DNA of 64,000 nt from contig ML977011.1 of NCBI GenBank assembly GCA_010015675.1, positions 229,472 through 293,471 on the forward strand. Reading direction: 5' to 3'. The notes below the pieces were generated by a model. That model had not been told where the DNA came from and ran no database searches. It worked only from the letters and a program-made list of their open reading frames with translations. The position numbers and the translations under genes are program-made. This DNA comes from Byssothecium circinans. Its lineage: Eukaryota > Ascomycota > Dothideomycetes > Pleosporales > Massarinaceae. This document shows, one piece after another, positions 54,712 through 64,000 of the stretch; the stretch's first letter is position 1; the number at the start of each line of letters is the position of its first letter.

Positions 54712-55497
54712 ATGGGATGATGGAAGACGATACTGAAGCGGATGAAATCGAATCTCTGAAGTCGCTACAAGACTCAGGGGAAGAAAACGTAAATAGGAAG
54801 GATATGTGCTATATGCACGGAGTGTGAGAACGATGATGAGATGTATATACTAGCCTCTAGGATGAAATACCCACATTTACATATCACTCTGCACAAACAC
54901 TCAAGCGCCGTCCTGCACAATGGTCCCCACAGATTCTCTAACACCAGAACCCCAAGTTTCCAAACCCACTAGGCAGCGAAACTATTCTCGAAACAAGTCA
55001 AGGGGTCGCATACCGGGCGTTGTAGGTTCGAAGGGCCGAGTCGTTCAGGCGAGCCATGGCACTCCTGCAAGCCGCAGCATCTTCAGTTGAGAACTTGTCC
55101 GGCATGCACCATGCTAAAAGACCAAGAAAGGCTGACGGAGAGCTCAAAAGAACAGGCGAGAAAACATCTTAGTAGAGGAACGCCTAGAGGGCGAACAATC
55201 ACGAAGGAGAGCGGAAGGTAGAGTTGCGTAAACTCCTACGATGCCGTCGCGAAATGATAGGCGCAAAACAGTAGCTGCGTCAAATGTACCCTTGGCAGTG
55301 ATCCCCAGTCTCTCGGGCAGGAACAACGTTCTTCCACCCTTGCTGACGACATGCATGCCAGCTCCCCCAGCTCCACTTCAAAGACAGTTCGGCGCCCACG
55401 CTTCGGCGTTCTTTCGCACAGTTAAACGTCGTTCACTCTCTCAACTCTCCCAACTCTCTTGAATACCCTTCACACATTTGCGAAGTATCGCATCACT
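54712..55497. other. Intergenic region between secreted protein gene and PPT1
   Basis: No gene or repeat recognised. The last ~100 bases before 55498 are pyrimidine-rich and probably the PPT1 leader. Confidence 0.4.
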
Positions 55498-56508
55498 ATG
55501 CTACACTCACTCCCACTTTCCGTCCTCCTCCTCATCCCCGCCATCATCGCCTCGCCAATCGCTACACCTCTTCCTCCCACGCGCTCACAACCCGACCCAC
55601 TCCCCCTCATAATCTGGCACGGCCTAGGCGACAACTACGCAGCCGACGGCCTCCAATCCGTCGGCGACCTCGCCATCGAAACGAACCCAGGAACCTTTGT
55701 CTACTACATCCGACTGGACGAGAACCCCGACAGCGATCGAACCGCAACCTTTCTCGGCAACGTAACAGAGCAAATCGCCCAAGTGTGCGCTGACCTCGCA
55801 TCCCACCCGATCCTCTCGAGCGCACCGGCCGTGAACGCGCTCGGCTTCTCGCAAGGCGGACAGTTCCTACGAGGATACATCGAGAGGTGTAATAACCCTC
55901 CCGTGCGCAACTTAGTCACGTTCGGAAGCCAGCACAATGGCATTGTCAAATACCAGGTCTGCGGACCGACGGACTGGCTGTGCAAAGCGTACATTGGAAT
56001 CTTGAAGGCGAATACCTGGGGCGCCTGGGTGCAGAGCCACCTCGTACCCGCGCAGTACTTCCGCACCACCGAGGAAGACACTGGGGAGCCGACAGACGAG
56101 TACCTAGAAAACTCAAACTTCCTGGCCGACATCAACAACGAGCGGAAACTAAAGAACGTCACGTACGCGAAGAATCTCGCGACGCTGGACAAATTCGTCA
56201 TGTATGTTTTCGAAGACGACACGACGGTGATACCGAAGGAGAGCGCATGGTTTGCGCAGACGAATCTTACGAGTGGGGAGGTGACGGACCTGCGGAATCG
56301 AACGATTTATAAAGAGGATTGGATTGGGTTGAAGAAGTTGGATCAGAAGGGTGGCCTTGTGTTTAAGACGACGAAGGGGGGTCATATGGATCTTGACGAT
56401 GAGGTCCTAACGGATGTCTTCAAGACGTACTTTGCACCATCGGAGGAATCGAGCCGGCAAATACCGACGCCGAGTCCACACAGGGAACAAGAATTGATGG
56501 AGCTGTAG
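55498..56508 (+). CDS. PPT1: Palmitoyl-protein thioesterase
   Basis: Single-exon gene, 336 aa. It is a lysosomal/vacuolar alpha/beta-hydrolase removing S-linked fatty acyl groups from proteins; its human relative PPT1 is mutated in infantile neuronal ceroid lipofuscinosis. Residues 1-18 (MLHSLPLSVLLLIPAIIA) are a signal peptide. LIIWHGLGDNY forms the oxyanion-side motif. The nucleophile is Ser118 in GFSQGG, the acid Asp is in FEDDTTVIP (240 or 241) and the base is His296 in GGHMDL. FGSQHNGI and the Cys-rich CGPTDWLCK segment are typical. Several N-glycosylation sequons are present (NVT, NLT, NRT). The ATG at 55498 was chosen because it starts the signal peptide; the frame is open further upstream without an ATG. 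The frame after the TAG stays open for 98 codons (see findings). Confidence 0.93.
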   Translation: MLHSLPLSVLLLIPAIIASPIATPLPPTRSQPDPLPLIIWHGLGDNYAADGLQSVGDLAIETNPGTFVYYIRLDENPDSDRTATFLGNVTEQIAQVCADLASHPILSSAPAVNALGFSQGGQFLRGYIERCNNPPVRNLVTFGSQHNGIVKYQVCGPTDWLCKAYIGILKANTWGAWVQSHLVPAQYFRTTEEDTGEPTDEYLENSNFLADINNERKLKNVTYAKNLATLDKFVMYVFEDDTTVIPKESAWFAQTNLTSGEVTDLRNRTIYKEDWIGLKKLDQKGGLVFKTTKGGHMDLDDEVLTDVFKTYFAPSEESSRQIPTPSPHREQELMEL

Positions 56509-56916
56509 GTGGCTTCTTTGGGAAGAGAGGCGAAGATTATCGATGTTATGGCTAGAAACGGCCTTGTACTTGTTTTTTATGTTTTAAGGCGCTTGGGAAT
56601 TGGGCCAGGGCTATCAAATTCGGCATTGGGAGTTTGGGGGTTCGGTTTGGTTGGGCTTTCCCAGATCCTCGTTGCTGCTCGCAACTTGAGGTTGTTCCTG
56701 GATTATGATGAGGCGTTTTTATCGGACTTGGGTAAAGGCATATATCGAAAGGTTTGGATACAAGGACTATGGAAGTTGTTAGACTTCTTTACTCGCAGCG
56801 TATGATTAGCATAAGTAGGATTTCGTATTCCGTGTAAGCATATCGACGATTGAACCTTTTGTACACCTAAACGCCGCATCTATGCCTTTAAGGGTCTGAA
56901 ATTATCGTGCAAGCAA
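56509..56916. other. Convergent 3' flanks of PPT1 and the CIC1-like gene
   Basis: A 98-codon open frame continues in the PPT1 frame directly after its TAG, ending at 56805. It includes a hydrophobic segment (ALGVWGFGLVGLSQILVAA). I do not annotate it as a gene because it has no ATG before codon 14 and no recognisable domain. Confidence 0.35.
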
Positions 56917-58146
56917 TCAACCAGCTATCAGCGCCGTCGGTACCGACTGTAACGCATCCTTCTTGAGCTTACTCCGCTTTTCCTTGCTAATTGACCCAAG
57001 CTCCTTGTTCTGCGGCTCTTTCTTCGATTTCGACTTCTTCGACTTCTTCCTCTTCTCGTTGATTTCCGCAAGCTCATCCTCCTCGAGCATCTCCTGCTCC
57101 CACTCATCCCACTTCCTCTTCTTCTCGCCCTTCTTCTCCCCGTTACCGATCGCGAGCTTGGGTGCTTGTTCCAGCACCTGCTCCTCCTTGACCCACAGCT
57201 CCTCGGACAGCCAGATTGGAAGTGCCTTCGTCGTAGGACCCTTGATGTACAGACCGCGCACGTTTCGCCACTTGTGCTCGATGTGCTTGTCGACCAACTT
57301 CTCCACAACCGCCTCGATGTTCTCCTTCAGCTGTTGAGGCGTCATAGAAAGCTTGCCAACCTTGATCGAAGTATTCGCCGAAGCGCTCATACTGACATAC
57401 GTAGCTCCCAGCGCATTCTGAATCTCCTTTGCCACACCCTGCGCCGTCCCGACGACATTCTCGCCCTTCTTTGACTTGTCGATCTGAGCACCGGCAGTCA
57501 AACGCAGAGGAATCGGACGCTTCGCTTTGCCACCGTAGAAAGTCTTGCCTAGGAAGTCTGCCACGATCTTGATGATGCGCTCGTCGACCATGAAGACGTC
57601 GTATTCGGCGAGAAGTTGGCGTTTGGATTCGAACGTCTTGTACTTCTTCTTGAGCTTCTCGACGCCGAGCACACGACCGATTTTCGAGCGGAGGGGAGCG
57701 GGGAATGCGTCGGCGGCGACGAGGTCTTTGTAGGCGCGCTGCGGGTCTTTAGTGAAGATGCATATCCGGACGTCGTTGCCGATAATGGGGTGTGGTAGCG
57801 GTCTGTTTCACTGTTAGCAGCTGTTGTTGAAATATGCGTGTGGTGGGAGTGCGAACAGTTTTGTCGGCTTCAACCGACTCGTGTCGTGAACGTGCTGCTT
57901 GGTGGTCACGTTGAGGAAGATCGGGTCGTCATGGTCCTCAGTCTCGTCTTCGTCCGCCGCAAGACTCTTTTTTCCGGCAGTCTCCTCCTTGCTCTGTGCA
58001 TGCTTCTTCATATGCGCAACGAGCGCCGTGGCCGCCCGCTCGACTTGCGCAGGATCCAGTTGATACGGCGAGCCATGGGAAACTCTCGTCGTGAGGGGTG
58101 CTTCGACCGCGACCTCCTTTTTTGTAATCGTCTTGGATCGTGCCAT
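56917..58146 (-). CDS. CIC1: Ribosomal L1-domain ribosome biogenesis factor (CIC1/UTP30 type)
   Basis: Two exons: 57857-58146 and 56917-57802, with a 54-nt intron at 57803-57856. The protein is 391 aa. It contains an L1-type fold (ribosomal L1p/L10e family) as in yeast Cic1 and Utp30, nucleolar factors of 60S and 90S pre-ribosomes. The first part is YQLDPAQVERAATALVAHMK, then PIFLNVTTKQHV and KPTKLPLPHPIIG across the splice. The core continues with RICIFTKDPQRAYKDLV, YDVFMVDERIIKIVADFLGK, KRPIPLRL and VSMSASANTSIKVGKL. The C-terminal ~90 residues are strongly basic with KRKKSKKSKSKKE. Size is closer to Cic1 (376 aa) than to Utp30 (274 aa). The donor is GTTCGC, unusual, but only this junction restores the frame and the KP-TK-LPHP block. 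Confidence 0.82.
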
Positions 58147-59820
58147 TGTTGCGGTGTGTTGTTGCGGAGGCTTCCGTCGGCGAAGTCAAACTAACCAGTT
58201 CGACGATTTCCGAGAAACTTTTCGAGACCGGCGCGGCACAACCATGTTCCGGAAAATTGCGGGGTTGGAAAGAGCAACTCAGCAATCGCCAGCTTTGGCG
58301 AATCAGCACGTAGGAGAACGAGAACGCGACCTCACGGACGGACACGCGACGTTTTGCACTTCTGCACGCAATGCCGGCAGTGGTGGAGCCATTTCAATGT
58401 TGCAGATTCAGGTTCCAAGGTTTCTGCAGCCGTCTGCCGGAGTTTGTCTCCTTGGTGTCACTGTTATTCGTACGCATATGCATACCATTGGACCCCGACA
58501 GACGCCCAGGTGAAGATTCCAGGATTCAGCATGCGGAGCAGTTTTGTCGAAACAGTTCACAGGATATCTAGTATGGAGACAACTTGCCGAACTCGTCAAT
58601 TCCAGGGCTTACATCCACTTCCGCTTCACCAAATGCAAATTCACTAGGCTTTCCCAGCTTCGGTATCCCCTAAGCTGCCTCATGCCGAAACCGTCGACAC
58701 CAAGCTTTCGCCCCTACTCCACACCCGCGGTGCAGTTTCAACGCGTCCATGCCGTCTCGTGAGCGTGCATGGCGTGTCCTACCAAGACGTTGATCAATTG
58801 ATCTGCGAAGAATAAGATCCGCTGCTGCACAAGAAATTTCTTTTGCAGTGCGGCGTGACGTCCTCGTTCAAATGCTCCGTCCCACATGGAGCAATCGCTA
58901 CTGCAAGTTAACTTATCCATGGATAGTGATACAGTAGGCTACAAGGGTCTGGCGTGCGGCAGGGGAATGCAATTGAAATACGTTGTGATCTTTGGGCGTA
59001 TATATAACCGGTTGGCAACCTCCACCGTCTTTCATAACCAAATGGCGGAATCCGCACTACAATCTGTAGAACCCCGCCGATCAGGCTGAATTGGCAGCGA
59101 ACGATATAAGCACGCTCGTTCTCCATGGACATGCTCGTTGCAGGGCTGGGCCAGGAGCATGCCTGGTTCGCTACGTGCAGGATCCAAACTGCGCGCGTGC
59201 ACTGGTGGGCGGTCTACTGTTATTTTGCCAATCGGTGAGCAGAAAAGTCTTCGGGATCCAACATGCAGTTGAGGGGCTGGGACATGGCACAGTAGTAACC
59301 GAGTAATCAATATGGCGGACGTGAAGCCTCTATGGGCGTATGCTCGTGCACGCGGGCCTGAACTGCACCTCTAGAGCCACGGTGAAGTCGAGGAACGCAG
59401 GATAGAAAATATCCCGAGACAAGAGATGGGGTGTTAGTCAAATCCAAAACGACACATTTAAAATCCGTCGTCACCCGCGTTTTGAAGGCGTGGCGTGGGC
59501 ATTTAATTGTGCTCGGTGGAGAATTCCTGGACCGAGCGCTTCGCGTCTACACGCACCCACCTGGGCACGTCGCGACGCACGCCTTCACGGCCCGCGACTA
59601 GACTCTGCTTCACCTCCAATTGTCCCCATGGCCGCTTCACACTGACCTCTTTTGCGGCCTTCTTCTTTCCCGGTCTCATTCTCTCTTTCTCTTCTCCACC
59701 CATCCGTCTCGTCTCTCCGTCGGCTGTCCGAATACTAACCCACGGTACACGTCCACGCTACGCATAGACAGAAGCACGACACGCTGCCGTCCTGCGCGTC
59801 GACAGTCTCTGCCCTTCGCG
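58147..59820. other. Divergent region, CIC1-like and FHA gene promoters
   Basis: No gene is supported. An ACGCGT word lies at 58741-58746. A CT-rich tract at about 59658-59725 is probably part of the FHA gene leader. The FHA frame stays open upstream to an in-frame ATG at 59626, but that part is low-complexity and not needed. Confidence 0.4.
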
Positions 59821-61433
59821 ATGGACTCCTCCCCGCACAGTCGGGCAGCACAATTGCCGCTGGAGCCAGAGAATCCGTCTCTTGAGCCGACACAGAAACC
59901 GTCTCTGCTCCCCGCTTTCGAGCCCTTCTCCAGCTCGCCTGTTCTGCCGCGTCCCAGCTCGTCCAAGAGGAAGTACGGCGAAGGCTCTCCCGGCTACCCG
60001 CAGGGACAGCTGAAGTACTACCCGACTCCCGTGCCTACTTCTTCGACTGGCATGCTGCTGTCGTCGCCCCAGAGTGGTCGTCCGGGCCTCACGCGAGCCA
60101 TTAGCATGCTGTCCGAACGCCAGCCGCTGGGCGCCGTCCCGACCATCGACCTTCCCGCAGATGGAGAGATTGTCAAGATGGGCCGCTCTACCAACTCGTC
60201 AGACTACCAGCTGTCGACTAGCCGTCTCATCTCACGCGTTCACGTGCAGGCTGCCTACCACGCGCCGAGCGCGTCCTACATGAACGGCTATATCGAGCTG
60301 GAATGCCTCGGATGGAATGGTGCAAAGGTCCACTGCAAAGGCCGCGTCTTTGAGCTGCAGAAGGGCGACACGTACATGACCGAGAACAAGGATGCAGAGA
60401 TCATGTTGGACGTGCAAGATACCCGTGTCATGATCGCGTGGCCTATCATTCCGGCGAAGCTCTCATGGGAGTCGGATGAGGACACCACCCCCACTCGTCG
60501 AGCTGCTCAGGATGCCTTCGCTTCGAGCCCGCCCATTGTTCCTCGATCGCCTGTGTCCCAGAGCCCTATACGTCAGCCAGTCTTCAGCACCGCCGAGCTT
60601 GTCGCCCCCGCTCAGTCCGGCTCTGTGCAGATCTTCGAGGATGCGGATGCTGGTGAGGCAGTCAATGCTGAGAGTCCTACACCTGCCGACACGACCTTCA
60701 TTCGCCCCACCCAGTCGCGTTCGAATTCTGCCGCAGGTGCTGAGTCTTTCGACGCCAAGTCTAGCATCCTGTCCTCCTTCAACAGCGACGATTTCTCGGA
60801 CGGAGACGAAGAGAATGACCCTGTCGTGCACTCGTTCGGCCCCTTTGGAGAAAACCTTCTTCCCCGTATGGCGTCCTTTTCCACCGTCACGCCTACCCAA
60901 TCTGGCACCTCAACTCAGCGTCGCCGCCGCACCATCTTGTCTTCCCCAAAGGGTGTCGTCCCTGACTTTGTGTTGTTCAAGAATTCCCCGATCAAGAACC
61001 ACGTCATCAACCAGCTCGCATACTCGCGTCTTCACTCACAGCCGCTGTCCGCCATCCACAGCAATCTCCCGGCAGAACTCAAGGCTTGCGTCACCAAGTC
61101 AGGTGAGAAGAACTCAGATGACAACGAGCAGTCGACTCCGGTGCCTCAGCTCAGCAAGCAAGACCTCAAGAAGCTTATGGATGAGACACCTTGTGTTGGC
61201 GAGATTCCCCGCTCCGGCAAAGACGCCGCCGGCCAGCCGCTCGAGAATGAGTTCTACTACGTTCCCGAGATGGACACGGACACTACTCGACGCGAGACTG
61301 TAACGATGGGCATGCGTGGTGCCGGTGGTCTGCGTGCTGTGCGCAAGCAGCATAAGGTAATCTACCCTTCAGGCTCTCTTTGAGATTTACTCACATGCTA
61401 TAGCAATACTACTGGAAGAAGCCGCGCGTCTAG
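59821..61433 (+). CDS. FHA-domain transcription factor, TOS4/PLM2 type
   Basis: Two exons: 59821-61356 and 61404-61433, with a 47-nt intron; the last exon codes only QYYWKKPRV. The product is 521 aa. The FHA domain spans roughly residues 105-210 with the phosphothreonine-binding signature: GRS at 121-123, SRVH at 138-141 and NG at 166-167. Ser/Pro/Thr-rich regions flank it. The C-terminal block PDFVLFKNSPIKNHVINQLAYSR-like region (residues about 380-410) and LKKLMDETPCVGEIPRSGKD are conserved features I associate with fungal FHA regulators of the TOS4/PLM2 group. In yeast these are SBF/MBF-controlled chromatin factors of G1/S and the replication checkpoint. The start at 59821 follows a stop-free but low-complexity leader; an ATG at 59626 in the same frame would add 65 residues. 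Confidence 0.82.
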
Positions 61434-62911
61434 GCACTTTTGTTGAACGAGCCGACATCGTTTCCGCTTACATCGCTATCAAAACATCGACAACATCGAC
61501 ACACTTGTCAAGAGTGTCCATCGATACATGGCATCTACATGATGACCTTCCAAATGGTACGTTGAGCATCGTCACTAGCTTTGCTAGTTGACACAATGTT
61601 TTGCACGACAACGGCTGCCAACCGTTGTCGAGCATTTCCCTCCATTCCCTGTTTTGCATAGCGAGGCGTTCAATATCCCACTTCCCTTTCCCCTAGCACA
61701 TTTCCCATACCCATTTCCCTGTCTTTTTGTACATTATATCCCACAACTGCATGGAGCTTGGATCGATCGACGGCGGTTTTTTCCTTCTTCTGGAGGATTT
61801 GGTTAGACGATGGTTCTGCGTCTGGATATTTCGTCTAGTCCATGGACAGCGCTTCTTTGCATCGACGCCCGCTGGGGTCGTTTACTGGTAAGTTCTTCTC
61901 CCCTCCGGTCAACCTCCGCAGCTCGACCTAACCTTTCCTACTTTAGTCAGAGGTCGCCGCATCAGCCCCGCTACTTTCCAACCACCCCTCGACGCACTCC
62001 GCAGTAACGCTCAGGCATTTTCATAGCGAATTCTCTCTTGCTTTGCGCAACTGCAACACCCAAAGCAAAGACGACGGAGCGATCACAGCATTATCCCCCC
62101 TTTTCTTCACAGCGAATGTCGATATATGGATGCGCATTTCGGCGCATTGAAACGATCGATCACTCGGTGAATAAAAGTTTTTGTTCCCTTCCCTTGCTTT
62201 ACACAGTCTTCTCGGATGGATGATGGATGGTGGCCTGGGTTCTCTTCTTTTTTTCTTACCCTGTTTGTTTCTCTGCAGCAGCGAGGTAACAAAACGAGAC
62301 CTACGGCATTTTCTATGAGCACTTTTGAGAGATTGAATGAAGATGTAAAATCAAAATCCCTTCAGCCCTGGAGCTCTTGTGAGGGTGTGACCTTGCAGCG
62401 TGATGATAAATTGCTTTAGATTTGTCGCTCAGTGTGGATGCTTTGGAAGATAGTTTCGGAAGTTTTGATTTGGCAAGGTGTTTGCCCTTTATTTACAAAA
62501 TTCCACTTTGATGATGGTGAACGTGATACAGTGACGTCATGTTTCGGCGCTGCCGCGGATGTTGCGCGATCTCACGTGACTAAAATAAGCCACACCCGAA
62601 ACACCGGAAGTTACTTTGATTCCAGCATTACATCACCAAAGCACCAAAAGAGATCATGAAGGAAAGGAGGAAGAATTTGATTTCACTCTGCAAGCCCGGG
62701 CCTTAATGCCAGTCGTCGAGCGTCAAGCACCGATGATGAAAGGAAACCGTGTGCAAGACAGATCCGCATGCCCATGAACCCATTCCTTGCCCTTCCTTTC
62801 CGGAGATCGTTCGTTGACATTCGTTCCGTTCCGGCCATTGCATGCATGCATTTGCAAACCTCCCCACAACTCGCCAAAGACGCCAACCGCCCCGGGTAGT
62901 AAGCGATCCGT
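61434..62911. other. Intergenic region between convergent FHA and ubiquitin-eL40 genes
   Basis: 3' flanks of two convergent genes. Frames here are short and without recognisable content. Confidence 0.4.
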
Positions 62912-63576
<665 letters not shown>

Positions 63577-64000
63577 GGTGAGTGTGCTGCTCGATCTTGT
63601 CTTGGAGTTCACGTTGTAGAGGCGAGGCGGTGGTCGATAACGTCGAAATCCCAGTGTGCTTAGTAACGGCAGTTTAGCGAGGTGGCGTGTGCGTCCAATC
63701 ACGTGGGAAGACCCTCACAACACATGTGCAGATGTGCCAGACCTTGCAGCTCCTACATGCAAACAGATATTTTAAAAATTCAGAGCGCTTGCGAGGCCTT
63801 TTAGAAGATAGTCCTAAAGTCCAAGTATCGTGGGCTCTTGATATTCTATACAATCTCCAAGAGGAGGACAACTGCGATTCGATCACCGCCCCTATTGGAT
63901 TGTGAGCGGGATGAGATACTCTTTCACAAGAGTCAAAAATTTTCTCTAAAGCTAGAGATAAACTTATTATTAAATTTTACCCTATACCTAGCTCAAGACT
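63577..64000. other. Ubiquitin-eL40 promoter and AT-rich right edge
   Basis: 63577 to about 63900 is the promoter side of the ubiquitin-eL40 gene. From about 63930 the DNA becomes AT-rich (TTATTATTAAATTTTACC), like the left edge and 38150-38260. This may be the border of an AT-rich, RIP-affected block beyond the window. Confidence 0.4.

Overview
The window is nuclear DNA from a filamentous ascomycete (Pezizomycotina). A Dothideomycete is my best guess, but the sequence alone does not settle the class. The evidence is many short GT-AG introns (mostly 46-75 nt, often with a CTAAC/CTAAT-like branch site), two Zn2Cys6 transcription factors, a chitin synthase with QRRRW, and AT-rich patches with C-to-T/G-to-A type divergence like that left by repeat-induced point mutation (RIP). 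About twenty protein-coding genes lie on both strands with no operon-like order. I see no rRNA, tRNA, CRISPR array or intact transposon. Gene models were spliced by hand from splice-site consensus, reading frame and family knowledge; no searches were run.

Layout. 1-0.25 kb: AT-rich edge with a decayed 17-bp tandem repeat. 0.4-7.3 kb: L-2-hydroxyglutarate dehydrogenase, a Zn2Cys6 regulator and an F-box/2EXR-like orphan. 7.3-18.6 kb: a gene-poor stretch containing one compact Zn2Cys6 protein (14.3-15.4 kb). 18.6-34 kb: thiamine pyrophosphokinase, the ribosome-biogenesis GTPase BMS1, a small I9-type protease inhibitor, a mitochondrial PDH/BCKDH-type kinase and the nonsense-mediated decay factor NMD2/UPF2. 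34-45 kb: a non-myosin chitin synthase, a broken GNAT acetyltransferase, an IRC5/LSH-type SNF2 remodeler and a four-TM membrane protein. 45-64 kb: adrenodoxin reductase ARH1, a WHI5/NRM1-like repressor, acetyl-CoA hydrolase ACH1, a small secreted protein, palmitoyl-protein thioesterase, a CIC1/UTP30-type L1-domain protein, an FHA protein of TOS4/PLM2 type, and the ubiquitin-eL40 fusion.

Most genes are conserved housekeeping functions: ribosome biogenesis (BMS1, CIC1-like, ubiquitin-eL40), mitochondrial metabolism (L2HGDH, PDH/BCKDH kinase, ARH1), acetyl-CoA and thiamine metabolism, RNA surveillance, cell wall and G1/S control. I did not find a new multi-gene system. The observations most worth checking are a C-terminal SKL peroxisomal signal on ACH1; a four-run, 10-bp-phased G-quadruplex repeat at 1952-1985; a GNAT pseudogene with one nonsense codon and about three frameshifts beside an AT-rich scar; three short introns that are multiples of three and free of stops, including one inside NMD2 itself; a 98-codon open frame directly after the PPT1 stop; and the unusually empty surroundings of the short Zn2Cys6 gene.
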